Shown: piece after piece, positions 7,855 to 15,541 of the stretch | Layout of the letters: each line of letters starts with the position of its first letter | How positions within the stretch are numbered: the stretch's first letter is position 1 | Assembly (NCBI GenBank): GCA_035534995.1 | Contig: DATLQX010000180.1 | Location: 1 to 31,237, forward strand | Direction: 5' to 3' | DNA from: JANWHV01 sp035534995 | GTDB lineage: Bacteria; Chloroflexota; UBA5177; JANWHV01 | Length of the DNA: 31,237 bases | The notes under the pieces: model-generated | Database searches by the model: none | The model's input: the letters and a program-made list of their open reading frames with translations, nothing else | What the model was told of the DNA's origin: nothing | Translations under genes and position numbers: made by a program

Positions 7855-8106
7855 CTAGCCGCCACGTTCGCGGAAGAACTCGACCACCTGAGCCCGCTCC
7901 TCCTCGTTGGCCATCACCTCGATAAAGGTGACCCGGTGCATGGGATAGAAGATGCTGGACATGCCCGGTGAGGCATACCGGAGCGGCTTCCCATCGCGGG
8001 TCCGCGGATTGAAGAACTCCACGCAGGTGTCGGTCGACTTGGGCAATTCGGTCATTTCGGCCAGAAAGGGATCCTCATTGACAATGTGAGCGACGATACT
8101 TCTCAT
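7855..8106 (-). CDS. Small hypothetical protein (83 aa) downstream of the Ser/Thr kinase
   Basis: A soluble 83-aa protein, MRSIVAHIVNEDPFLAEMTE at the start and VVEFFRERGG at the end. No family is recognised. The middle (CVEFFNPRTRDGKPLRY) and hydrophobic segment suggest a small alpha/beta domain. ATG 8106 has GAGG about 6 nt upstream and lies only 24 nt after the kinase stop, so the two are probably one transcript. The TAG stop falls inside the CTAG that borders the IS. Joining the flanks (GGC-TAG-GGCC) shows that the same stop existed before insertion, so the protein was not truncated. Confidence 0.7.
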   Translation of the reverse strand: MRSIVAHIVNEDPFLAEMTELPKSTDTCVEFFNPRTRDGKPLRYASPGMSSIFYPMHRVTFIEVMANEEERAQVVEFFRERGG

Positions 8107-8130
8107 GATGTGCCTCGTGCTGGAGACTGA

Positions 8131-10038
8131 TTAGTCGATGGAAACCGCGTAGAGCGAGCCGTCGGTGGCGCCAAAGTAGACGGTGCGGCCATCAACGACC
8201 GGCGAGCCGGGGATCATCCCCTCGGCCTGAAAGCGCCAGGCGAGTTTCCCGGTGCGGGCGTTGAGGCAGTAGAGTTGTTGGTCGATACAGGTGAAAAACA
8301 GAAGATCGCCGTGGATGGTCGGCGTGGAGCTGATCTGCCCGCCTGCCTGGAACTTCCAGATCATCTTCCCCGTTTTGACGTCAACCGCGTACATGACCTG
8401 ATCGGTCGAGCCGACATACACGTAGCCATGGCGGAGGCGAGGACCGCCCAGGATGTAGTGGCCGGTCTTGAATTTCCAGATTTGCCAACCCATCTCGGCG
8501 TCGAAACAGTAGAGATGGCCGTCCATGCTCCCGATGTAGAGAAAGCCGTCCATGGCCGCCGGTGAACTGGTGATCTCACGCAGGGTCGGCTGCTTCCACT
8601 TCATCAGGCCGCTGGCGGTCTCTATGCCATAGACCGACGAGTCCTCCGAGCCGATGTAGACCATGGCGCCGCTGACCACCGGCGTGGATCGCAGAGGCTT
8701 CCAGGTGCGGTAGCGCCACTTCTCGTGACCAGTACGGAGATCGAGGGCGAAGAGGTGACCGTCATCGGACCCTATATAACAGGTCTCCTCGTGGATATGC
8801 GCGGAGGAGCGGACCCGGCCCTGGGTTTGGAAGAGCCATTGCACGGCATGCACGGAGGTATTGAGGGCATAGATGTTGTGGTCCTCCGAGCCAAAAATGA
8901 CCAGATCATCCACCGCCGCCGGCGTGGTACAGATGCCTCCCTCGGTGGCGAACTTCCAGCGCAGCACCCCCTGGGCGGCATCGAGGGCATAGAGGTTCTC
9001 GTCATAGGCGCCGATATAGATGGTATCGCCCTGCACCAACGGGGTGGAACGAATCTCGTCCTCGGCGGTGAAGCGCCAACGGAGCCGCGATTGACCAGAG
9101 GTCGAACTCTCGGCCCCCAGCAGCACGGAGCCGGTCATCAGGCGGGTACCGATGCGGGGCCGGGAGAGGCAGGACGCCAGGGCGTCGCGCATCTCCTCGG
9201 CGCTGGCATAGCGATCTTCCGGGAGGTAGGACACGGCGCGCAGGATCACCGTTTCCAATTGCTTGCTCACGGTCGGATTGAGCTTGCTGGGCGGGCGCTC
9301 ATTGAAGGTGAAGGGCGCCTCCAGGCGGGGGTCGCTGCGGGTGAGCATGTGGTGCATCATGGCCCCGAGTGAATAGAGATCGCCCCGAGGCTCCGACATG
9401 CCGCGGTACTGCTCGGGCGGGCAATACCCCTCGGTGCCGATCATCGTGCCCTTGGTTTTGGCCTGGAATGCCTTGGCAATGCCAAAGTCGATCAGGACGA
9501 TGCGATCATCGTCGGTGAGCATCACGTTGGAGGGCTTGAGGTCGCGGAAGACGATGGGGGTCGGTTTGTGATTATGGAGGTAGGACAACACTTCCACGAT
9601 CTGAAGGGCGTAAGAAAGGACCAATTCCTGGGGAATGAACTGATCGTTCGCGTTGAGCACGGTTTCCAGGTCGTTGCCCTTGATAAACTCCAGCACCAGA
9701 TAGACCTGGCCGCCCTGGGCGAAATAGTCATAGACCTTGGGGATGGCGGGATGGCTGAGCCCGGCCAGCAGATTGGCCTCGCGCTCGAAGGTTTGCAAGA
9801 GAATGACCCGATCCTGGGCGTTTTTAGAGGTGTCAGCCATCTCCTTGACCGCGACCGCCTTGTAGGTATTGGCGAATCGCATGTCGCGCGCGGCATAGAC
9901 CGTGCTCATGCCGCCGAGTCCTACCACCTGCGTGATCTGGTATCTTTTTCCCAGCGTGGTGCCCTTGGGGAGGGTGGTGCGCCCACTGCCCGCGCCGACG
10001 CGGGACTCGGTTGGGCTTTCTTGCTCGTTAGCTAGCAC
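8131..10038 (-). CDS. Ser/Thr protein kinase fused to an eight-bladed PQQ-like beta-propeller
   Basis: A 635-aa Hanks-type kinase. The Gly loop is VVGLGGMSTVYAARD (38-52) and K65 is the ATP lysine in AVAVKE. The catalytic loop reads F164-R-D166-L-K168-P-S-N171, with Phe in place of His in HRD. The Mg loop is D184-F-G, followed by GTEGYCPPEQY. From about 318 to the end are eight successive repeats of about 40 residues (L-x-W-x-F ... S-T/S-P ... Y-x-G-S-x-D-x-x-L/Y-A-L), each one propeller blade. No membrane helix or signal peptide is visible, so the propeller is cytoplasmic, unlike the many membrane-anchored kinases with external sensor domains. The start is GTG 10038 with AAAGGA about 9 nt upstream. 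It is probably cotranscribed with the 83-aa gene. The phosphorylation target is unknown. Confidence 0.93.
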   Translation of the reverse strand: MLANEQESPTESRVGAGSGRTTLPKGTTLGKRYQITQVVGLGGMSTVYAARDMRFANTYKAVAVKEMADTSKNAQDRVILLQTFEREANLLAGLSHPAIPKVYDYFAQGGQVYLVLEFIKGNDLETVLNANDQFIPQELVLSYALQIVEVLSYLHNHKPTPIVFRDLKPSNVMLTDDDRIVLIDFGIAKAFQAKTKGTMIGTEGYCPPEQYRGMSEPRGDLYSLGAMMHHMLTRSDPRLEAPFTFNERPPSKLNPTVSKQLETVILRAVSYLPEDRYASAEEMRDALASCLSRPRIGTRLMTGSVLLGAESSTSGQSRLRWRFTAEDEIRSTPLVQGDTIYIGAYDENLYALDAAQGVLRWKFATEGGICTTPAAVDDLVIFGSEDHNIYALNTSVHAVQWLFQTQGRVRSSAHIHEETCYIGSDDGHLFALDLRTGHEKWRYRTWKPLRSTPVVSGAMVYIGSEDSSVYGIETASGLMKWKQPTLREITSSPAAMDGFLYIGSMDGHLYCFDAEMGWQIWKFKTGHYILGGPRLRHGYVYVGSTDQVMYAVDVKTGKMIWKFQAGGQISSTPTIHGDLLFFTCIDQQLYCLNARTGKLAWRFQAEGMIPGSPVVDGRTVYFGATDGSLYAVSID

Positions 10039-10106
10039 GCATCTACATCCTTTGGCGGGGTATCTTTACCTGGTTGGAGTGGGCGGTCGCGCGGATCGAG
10101 AGAACC

Positions 10107-10122
10107 GGCGCTGCCTGGCGCC
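10107..10122 (-). terminator. Weak hairpin downstream of tRNA-Val
   Basis: GGCGC (10107-10111) pairs with GCGCC (10118-10122) just after the tRNA 3' end on the minus strand, followed by a short, T-poor tail. It could mark tRNA transcript termination or processing ahead of the kinase gene. Confidence 0.25.
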
Positions 10123-10128
10123 GAAACC

Positions 10129-10205
10129 TGGTGGGCGAAACAGGGCTCGAACCTGTGACCTTCCGGGTGTAAACCGGACGCTCTAACCAACTGAGCTATT
10201 CGCCC
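10129..10205 (-). tRNA. tRNA-Val (anticodon TAC), CCA encoded
   Basis: The minus strand folds into a complete cloverleaf. The acceptor arm is GGGCGAA/TTCGCCC with discriminator A. The D arm is GCTCAGTTGGTTAGAGC. The anticodon stem is TCCGG/CCGGA with loop TTTACAC, giving anticodon TAC. The T arm is ACAGGTTCGAGCCCTGT. Without CCA it is 74 nt, and the 3' CCA is encoded (10131-10129). It decodes GUA/GUG valine codons. It is oriented with the downstream kinase gene and is about 90 nt from it. Confidence 0.95.
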
Positions 10206-10288
10206 GATCTGGTACCCTGTAAGGGCTCGAATGGGCGCGCGTTTTTTCTCGCCATGTTCGGCGCCTACCGCACCCCATGATCACGGGC

Positions 10289-10318
10289 AGTATAACATGG
10301 CCCCAGAAGGCCCAGCAA
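10289..10318 (-). promoter_or_regulatory. Candidate promoter for tRNA-Val
   Basis: On the minus strand TTGCTG (10318-10313), an 18-nt spacer and TATACT (10294-10289) with an extended TGT in front make a good housekeeping-type promoter. The predicted start would be about 77 nt before the mature tRNA 5' end. Confidence 0.5.
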
Positions 10319-10335
10319 CCGACATTTGGGTATGG

Positions 10336-10365
10336 TTGACACCGCGATAGGCTGATCGCTACATT
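10336..10365 (+). promoter_or_regulatory. Candidate promoter for miaB
   Basis: TTGACA (10336-10341) and TACATT (10360-10365) are separated by 18 bp, about 25 bp upstream of the miaB start. The -35 is a perfect consensus. It is back to back with the tRNA-Val promoter. Confidence 0.55.
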
Positions 10366-10388
10366 GTGTACGCTCGGGAAGGCACACC

Positions 10389-11684
10389 TTGAACATGCAC
10401 CGCTTTCATGTCTGGACCATTGGCTGCCAGATGAACGTCGCCGAGAGCGCGGCGATTACCCTTGCTCTCAGGAAGCACGGCTTGAGGGCCGTGGCCTCGA
10501 TGGATGACGCGGATCTGGTGATCCTCAACTCCTGCACGGTGCGCGAGAGTGCCGAACAACGGGTGCAAGGACAGCTCAGTCTCCTGGCAGCGCGGAAACG
10601 GCGGGATCCCGACTTGCTCGTGGCGCTCACGGGCTGCTCGGTCGAACCCGACCTGGCGGCGATGGAGCAAAAGCTGCCGATGGTCGATTTCTTTTTCCGT
10701 CCTGGCGCCCTCAACCATTTCCTCAGCCAGCTTGAGGCTCAGGAGGTGGTCGGCCTGCCGCTGGTTCACGACCCCATGATGAGTTACGAGCAGCCGGTCA
10801 GTACCTACCTTACCGTGATGCAAGGGTGCAACAAGTTCTGCACCTATTGCATCGTGCCCTATAGACGCGGACGGGAGCGCAGCCGTCCGGTGACCGAGGT
10901 GGTGGAGGATACGCGGCGGTTCGTGGAGCGCGGGGTGCGCGAAATTACCCTATTGGGGCAGAACATCGATTCCTATGGCCGTGATCTGCCTACCCGGAGT
11001 CACCTGGCCGAACTCCTGGAAGCGGTGGACGGCGTACCGGGGATCGAGCGAGTGCGCTTCATGACCTCGCACCCTCGCGATATGGACCAACGGTTAATCG
11101 AGGCGGTAGCCAGACTGCCCCACGTCTGCGAACACATCCATGTGGCCATCCAATCGGGCGACGATACGGTGCTGCGGCGCATGCGCCGAGGCTACACCGG
11201 CGATTCCTGTATCGAACTGGTGGAGAGGATCCGGGCCACCGTACCGGGGATCGCGCTGTCGACCGACGTGATTGTGGGCTTTCCCGGCGAGACGGAGGAA
11301 CAGATCGAGCGGACCCTGGCGGTTCTGGAGACATGCCGCTTCGACAAAGTGCATGTGGCTGCCTACTCTCCCCGCGGCGGTACCGTCTCGGCTACCTGGG
11401 AGGACGACATTCCCCAAGCGGTAAAGGATGAACGGCTCAAGCGCGTGGACGCTCTTCAGGAGAAGATTGCCGGCGAATATACTCAAAGATTTGTGGATAC
11501 CACGGTCGAGGTCCTGGTGGAGGATACGCAATCGGCCCGCCGTGACGTGCCGCAATGGCGTGGACGGACGCGAACCGGCAAACTGGTCTATCTTCCCCGC
11601 GAGGAGCAAGACTTGCGAGGCCGCTTGGTACCGGTACGGATCGAGAAGGTAAGCCCCTGGGCCATGCAAGGGATCCCCGCTTGA
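10389..11684 (+). CDS. miaB: tRNA-2-methylthio-N6-dimethylallyladenosine synthase (MiaB)
   Basis: A 431-aa radical-SAM methylthiotransferase, which in the family adds the 2-methylthio group to i6A37 of tRNAs reading UNN codons. The N-terminal domain has the three auxiliary-cluster cysteines C13 (IGCQMN), C49 (NSCTVRE) and C83 (TGCSVEPD). The radical-SAM cluster is C147-x3-C151-x2-C154 in GCNKFCTYCIVPYRRG. A TRAM-like domain ends the protein (TVEVLVED ... GRTRTGKLVYLP). IGCQMNVAES favours MiaB over MtaB or RimO. GGAAGG is 6 nt before TTG 10389; ATG 10395 is an alternative start two codons later. The TPR gene follows 67 bp downstream and may be cotranscribed. Confidence 0.94.
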   Translation: MNMHRFHVWTIGCQMNVAESAAITLALRKHGLRAVASMDDADLVILNSCTVRESAEQRVQGQLSLLAARKRRDPDLLVALTGCSVEPDLAAMEQKLPMVDFFFRPGALNHFLSQLEAQEVVGLPLVHDPMMSYEQPVSTYLTVMQGCNKFCTYCIVPYRRGRERSRPVTEVVEDTRRFVERGVREITLLGQNIDSYGRDLPTRSHLAELLEAVDGVPGIERVRFMTSHPRDMDQRLIEAVARLPHVCEHIHVAIQSGDDTVLRRMRRGYTGDSCIELVERIRATVPGIALSTDVIVGFPGETEEQIERTLAVLETCRFDKVHVAAYSPRGGTVSATWEDDIPQAVKDERLKRVDALQEKIAGEYTQRFVDTTVEVLVEDTQSARRDVPQWRGRTRTGKLVYLPREEQDLRGRLVPVRIEKVSPWAMQGIPA

Positions 11685-11751
11685 AGCAGAGAGAATACCC
11701 CACGTCCGGAACTTCCGGATCCTGGCCCACACGAAAGGAACGCGGAACAGC

Positions 11752-12558
11752 ATGAACGATCTACAAGTAGAGGAACGTCAGCGGCAGCGGCGCCAACTGG
11801 TGGAGCGCGCGATCGAGTTGGCCATGCGCAATGCCTGGGAAGAGGCGGCGGATACCAATCGCCGTCTGGTCCTTCAGTTTGATGCCGATGTGGAAGCCTG
11901 GAATCGCCTCGGCAAGGCGTATTCGGAATTGGGGCGGATTCAGGACGCGCGCGGCGCCTACGCGAAGGCGCTGGACATTGAACCCACCAACATCATTGCC
12001 CAGCGGAACGCGAACCGCCTGAGCCTGATTCGGTCGTCCGTGACCACCGTCTCGCGCGACCATCATGACTCGGTGGACGCCCGATTCTTCATCGAGGAGA
12101 CGGGAAAGACGGTCGCGCGCTCGATCTTTACCAGCGTGCCGGCGGAGATCCTGGCCAATATCTCGGCCGGGGCCCGGCTCACGCTGACCCCACGAGGGGA
12201 TTTGCTCTTCGTATCCACCGCGTCAGGGCAGGAACTGGGGGCGCTGGACGGAAAGTTGAGCGGTCGCTTGATTGAACTGCTGGCGGGCGGCAATCAGTAC
12301 GCGGCGGCGGTGGTTCGGATTGAGGGCCGCTACGTGCGTGTAATGATCCGCGAGACGTATCAGTCCCCGCAACTGACGGGCAGGGTGTCGTTCCCGCCGG
12401 AGACCAGCAGCGGCTTCAAGGCCTATATCAAGGATACCTTGGTCCGCTACGAGCGGGGCCTGGATGACGACGAGGAGACCTTGATCGACGACGGTGACGG
12501 CGACGACACCGGCGACCTGGACGATGTGGGAGAACTTGGGGACGACTTCTCCGAATAA
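11752..12558 (+). CDS. TPR-repeat protein with an acidic C-terminal tail
   Basis: A 268-aa soluble protein. Residues about 15-90 hold two to three TPR-like helical hairpins (AWNRLGKAYSELGRIQDARGAY is a good TPR unit, A-Y-x-K-A-L-D-I-E-P). The central part (about 105-230) is a beta-rich domain with no family I recognise. The end is strongly acidic (DDDEETLIDDGDGDDTGDLDD). TPRs mediate protein contacts and the tail could bind basic partners or metal, which is inference. The ATG at 11752 has AAAGGA 12-13 nt upstream, rather far. It follows miaB and is convergent with the membrane-protein gene, 7 bp away. Confidence 0.75.
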   Translation: MNDLQVEERQRQRRQLVERAIELAMRNAWEEAADTNRRLVLQFDADVEAWNRLGKAYSELGRIQDARGAYAKALDIEPTNIIAQRNANRLSLIRSSVTTVSRDHHDSVDARFFIEETGKTVARSIFTSVPAEILANISAGARLTLTPRGDLLFVSTASGQELGALDGKLSGRLIELLAGGNQYAAAVVRIEGRYVRVMIRETYQSPQLTGRVSFPPETSSGFKAYIKDTLVRYERGLDDDEETLIDDGDGDDTGDLDDVGELGDDFSE

Positions 12559-12565
12559 CCGCCGG

Positions 12566-12790
12566 TCAGGCGGCCCGGCGTGCCTTCGCGCGCCGGGTAG
12601 CCAGGATGAGGGGGATCGGCACCAGAAGGGCCAGGACCGCGAGCACCACGGCGATCCCGATCAGGGTAGCGAGGGGGGCGGATCGGAAGGTGGTTATCGC
12701 CTCGTAGATCAGCCAGAAGAGGACGGTTCCACTGCCAATGAGGGTCATCGCCCAACCAGTGTAGACCATGCCCCGCCGTTCCGATCGCAT
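12566..12790 (-). CDS. Small two-helix membrane protein (74 aa)
   Basis: The protein has two hydrophobic segments, roughly residues 9-30 (YTGWAMTLIGSGTVLFWLIY) and 40-64 (LATLIGIAVVLAVLALLVPI), and a basic C-terminus (RRAKARRAA). It is predicted to be an inner-membrane protein. No family is recognised. ATG 12790 is preferred because GGAG lies 7 nt upstream; an 11-codon longer frame starts at 12823 within the hairpin that follows qcrC. It is downstream of the cytochrome bc genes on the same strand, so a minor role with that complex is possible but unproven. Confidence 0.65.
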   Translation of the reverse strand: MRSERRGMVYTGWAMTLIGSGTVLFWLIYEAITTFRSAPLATLIGIAVVLAVLALLVPIPLILATRRAKARRAA

Positions 12791-12804
12791 CATCCTTCTC
12801 CCCG

Positions 12805-12844
12805 GCGAACCGCCGCGAGGCATCCTGGCCTCCCGGCGGTTCGC
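12805..12844 (-). terminator. Long hairpin between qcrC and the small membrane-protein gene
   Basis: GCGAACCGCCG (12805-12815) pairs perfectly with CGGCGGTTCGC (12834-12844). Inside, GAGGC/GCCTC (12817-12821/12828-12832) adds five more pairs. There is no T-tract, so this is a possible Rho-type, attenuating or RNA-stabilising 3' structure of the qcr transcript. Confidence 0.5.
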
Positions 12845-12855
12845 GTACGTTCCGG

Positions 12856-14058
12856 CTAATTATTCTTGGCGCCCTGGTCGAGCCAGGTGGCGATAGTGTT
12901 CACCTGGGCGTCCGAGAGGTAGGGGCCGCCAAGGGGCATCCGGTTCCCGCCCGGCCAATTGCCGCCCGATTGGACCATTTTCCATAACACGCTGTTCTTG
13001 TGGTCGCCGGGCTTGATCGCGGGACCGGGAACGATGATCCCGCCCTTCTGGAGACCGGCATAGGACAAGTTCAGGCCGCCCAGGGCAATGCCGTTGAGAT
13101 GGCAGGCCGCGCAGTGAGCGGTAAAGATGGTGGCGATGTCATTCTTAAAGGAGACCGGCGCCGCGGACCCGGCAGCACCGGATGCCTTCCCACCGGACGC
13201 CCCCTTCTTGCCCAGGCCATCGATCCAGGTGGTAATGGTGGAAATCTGCGCCGCGGAAAGATAAGGTCCGCCGAGGGGCATGCGGTTCCCACCCGGTTGG
13301 CCGCTCCCCGGCTGGATGACCTTCCAGAGCACGCTGTTCGCGTGATTGCCGGGCACGATTGCTGGACCGGGGACGATGTTGCCGCCCTTGATGATGTCGG
13401 CATAGCTGGCCAGGCTCAGGCCGCCCAGCGCATTGCCGCCCAGGTGACAGGCCGCGCAGTGGGCGGTAAAGATGGCCTGCACATCGGGTGAGATGCTGCC
13501 GGAGGTCGTGCCGCCGCCCCCGCCGCTGACCGGACCACCAGGGCCGGTAGCCACGGTGCTGGTAGTGCTGAAATCAGGCTTGGGGAAGCCCAGGCCGCCC
13601 CACATCAGGAACACAATAATGATCATCCCAGCACTCATCGAGGCGACTCCGACGGGACGACGCACCGCCTTGCGAGCCCAATTGCGATCGTAGAAGGGCA
13701 GCAACAGGAGCAGCAAGACCACGATGGTTGGGATTATCACCGTACCGATAGGGATAAAGGGGCCGGAGAAGTACTTCAGCAACTGGAAGAGGAACATAAA
13801 GTACCACTCGGGCTTGGGATCAACGGACGCGTGGTTCAGGGGATCCGCCGGGTCTTGGAGGGGGGCCGGGCTGGCCAGGGAAAGAAAGATCAGGACCGCG
13901 AAGGTAGCGCCGATATAAAAGATCGCCTGGAACGGCACCTTGGGGAAGAAGGGATCACCATAACGAACCTTCCGATCCTCGGGCACCGTGATGCGAACCG
14001 GCTTTCGATCAGGCGGTTGCATGCCGCGGGGCGTCTCGGGTTTCGCGGTAGTGGCCAT
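12856..14058 (-). CDS. qcrC: Cytochrome b/c fusion subunit: subunit IV-like domain plus two tandem c-heme domains
   Basis: A 400-aa membrane subunit of a menaquinol:cytochrome c reductase. Residues about 44-63, 101-121 and 136-155 are membrane helices. P83-E-W-Y86 is the quinol-oxidation-site motif of the cytochrome b C-terminal half (subunit IV). A Gly-rich linker (173-186) leads to two c-type heme domains, each with C-A-A-C-H (201-205 and 316-320) and a downstream N-R-M-P Met ligand (M260, M374). The domains are 115 residues apart and closely alike, so they arose by duplication. Bacillus-type QcrC has only one heme domain after subunit IV. The start ATG 14058 overlaps the cytochrome b stop (TGATG), indicating translational coupling. 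Confidence 0.92.
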   Translation of the reverse strand: MATTAKPETPRGMQPPDRKPVRITVPEDRKVRYGDPFFPKVPFQAIFYIGATFAVLIFLSLASPAPLQDPADPLNHASVDPKPEWYFMFLFQLLKYFSGPFIPIGTVIIPTIVVLLLLLLPFYDRNWARKAVRRPVGVASMSAGMIIIVFLMWGGLGFPKPDFSTTSTVATGPGGPVSGGGGGTTSGSISPDVQAIFTAHCAACHLGGNALGGLSLASYADIIKGGNIVPGPAIVPGNHANSVLWKVIQPGSGQPGGNRMPLGGPYLSAAQISTITTWIDGLGKKGASGGKASGAAGSAAPVSFKNDIATIFTAHCAACHLNGIALGGLNLSYAGLQKGGIIVPGPAIKPGDHKNSVLWKMVQSGGNWPGGNRMPLGGPYLSDAQVNTIATWLDQGAKNN

Positions 14059-14819
14059 CAGTGGCGTCCTCCCCCGTGAACCACCTGCTCGTCACCTTCC
14101 AGCACCAGACCATCAGCCTCACTGACCCCCTGGATGTTGGTGAGCAGAATGTGGACCCCGATGAGCGTGATAATCAAAGCCGGTAGGACCAGCATGTGGA
14201 TGGCGAAGAAGCGGGTCAGCGTATCGCCGCTGAGGGTGGGGCCGCCACGGAGGAGGGCGCCAAGCACGGGGCCGGCGATCGGGGCGGAGGCGGCGATATT
14301 GATGCCCACCTGGGTGGCCCAATACGCTTTCTGATCCCAGGGAAGCAGGTAGCCGGTAAAGGCAAAGCCGAGCGTCACCAGCAGCAGCAGGACGCCGGTG
14401 AGCCAGGTCAACTCACGCGGATACTTATAGGCACCCACGTAGAAGCCGCGGAGCATGTGCGCGAAGACCAGGACCACCATGAAATAGTTGCCCCAGAAGT
14501 GCATGCTCCGGATCAGTGACCCGGCGGGCACGTTATGCATGATGTTATAGATGCTGGACCAGGCGATCGTCTGCCCGGCCAGCCCGGTCGTGGGATTGAA
14601 CGTATAGGGCGTGCCGGCCGAGGCATTGTAGAACATGGCCAGCATGATCCCGGTCACCATCTGGTTGATGAAGACGAACAGAGTCGTCTCACCCAGATAA
14701 TCGAGGGGGTGGACTCGTTTGGGGACGGGGTGGCTGAGCGCGGCATCGATCACGCCGCTGATATGCAACCGGTCATCGATCCAACGCATACCGGGATTTA
14801 CGCGCGCTTGGCGGGCCAT
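14058..14819 (-). CDS. qcrB: Cytochrome b (b6-type N-terminal half) of the quinol:cytochrome c reductase
   Basis: A 253-aa integral membrane protein with four hydrophobic helices. Heme ligands are H107 and H121 in helix II and H208 and H223 in helix IV. The second pair is separated by 14 residues, as in cytochrome b6, while the first is separated by 13. GYLLPWDQKAYWATQV is the classical Qo-side segment. The protein stops after helix IV, and the missing half is on the next gene, so the split matches cytochrome b6/QcrB organisation. ATG 14819 has GGGAG about 7 nt upstream; a longer frame to 14945 overlaps the Rieske gene and is not used. Confidence 0.93.
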   Translation of the reverse strand: MARQARVNPGMRWIDDRLHISGVIDAALSHPVPKRVHPLDYLGETTLFVFINQMVTGIMLAMFYNASAGTPYTFNPTTGLAGQTIAWSSIYNIMHNVPAGSLIRSMHFWGNYFMVVLVFAHMLRGFYVGAYKYPRELTWLTGVLLLLVTLGFAFTGYLLPWDQKAYWATQVGINIAASAPIAGPVLGALLRGGPTLSGDTLTRFFAIHMLVLPALIITLIGVHILLTNIQGVSEADGLVLEGDEQVVHGGGRH

Positions 14820-14823
14820 TCGC

Positions 14824-15354
14824 CTACTCCCTCCCCTCGATAGTGATTGAAGAGCCGTCGGGGGCCAGAATGAACTTGTGTTGCCAGAGCGGATCGGCCG
14901 CCGGCCCGCGGGATACCTGGAGATTTCGATAATATTGGCTGCCATGGCACGGGCACTCGAATTTGTTGTCGGTGGGAACCCAGGTCACCGGGCAGCCGAG
15001 GTGACGGCACGTCTGGTCCACCACGCGGATATTGTCCGTGGCGAGCGGGCCGGTCGCGTTGATCTTCTCGATAAACACGCCGACCACCACGCTCTTATCG
15101 ACCACGGTGGGATAATTAAACGGCCCCGCCACTCCATTCTGGAACGGCAGGATCTGCTGGGTGAGCGGATCGACCACCCCTGCCTCGCTCAGAGCCACCT
15201 TTAAGGGAGGGGTGTCGGAGCTTTTGGGATAGAGATAGCGGAGTATGACTCCCACGTAGGTCAGAGCAATCACCGTGCTGCCCGCGGTGAGCACCCCGAG
15301 CATGAACCGGTTGCGGCTGACCGTTCCCGGCGACCGCGCCGCTGTCACTGCCAT
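14824..15354 (-). CDS. qcrA: Rieske 2Fe-2S protein of the quinol:cytochrome c reductase
   Basis: A 176-aa Rieske subunit that passes electrons from quinol to cytochrome c. One N-terminal membrane anchor (about 17-37) follows RSPGTVSRNRF. Cluster ligands are C116 and H118 (TCRHLGC) plus C134 and H137 (CPCHGSQ). C121 and C136 are placed to form the usual disulfide. ATG 15354 has GAGGAGG about 5 nt upstream. It is first in a tight operon: 4 bp separate its stop from the cytochrome b start. Confidence 0.94.
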   Translation of the reverse strand: MAVTAARSPGTVSRNRFMLGVLTAGSTVIALTYVGVILRYLYPKSSDTPPLKVALSEAGVVDPLTQQILPFQNGVAGPFNYPTVVDKSVVVGVFIEKINATGPLATDNIRVVDQTCRHLGCPVTWVPTDNKFECPCHGSQYYRNLQVSRGPAADPLWQHKFILAPDGSSITIEGRE

Positions 15355-15504
15355 GCCATCCTCCTCAAGGCTTGTTCAGGCATCATGAATCGGCTCACGG
15401 GGCTGCCTGCCGACCCAAGAAATGGACCCACTATCGTGCCCGTGCGACCGGTTCCGACACCGAGCACGTTCTCAGGGTACGGGGCGCCCTGCACACTCGG
15501 TTGT

Positions 15505-15510
15505 AGTATA
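15505..15510 (-). promoter_or_regulatory. Candidate -10 box for the qcrABC operon
   Basis: TATACT on the minus strand, about 150 nt upstream of the Rieske start, in the 199-bp gap after lon. No clear -35 box is visible; an activator may be needed at the palindrome just upstream. Confidence 0.3.
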
Positions 15511-15541
15511 CCCAGCCCATCGACGAAGCGGTAGAGCAGCG

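Larger units (their letters stand above)
6425..7858 (+). mobile_element. Degenerate IS1182-like element carrying an APH-type gene
   Basis: The left end CTAG-CAGCCTGTCGAAGAGA (from 6425) and the reverse complement of the right end CTAG-CAGCCTGTCGGAGAGA (ending 7858) match at 19 of 20 positions. CTAG occurs on both sides, consistent with a 4-bp palindromic target duplication. The element proper (6429-7854) is then 1,426 bp. Inside, only a transposase scrap of about 42 codons remains (7566-7694). The rest is occupied by a phosphotransferase gene. The IS1182 assignment rests on the scrap and on palindromic target use, so treat the family name as likely, not certain. Joining the flanks restores the context of the 83-aa gene, which supports insertion here. 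Confidence 0.65.
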
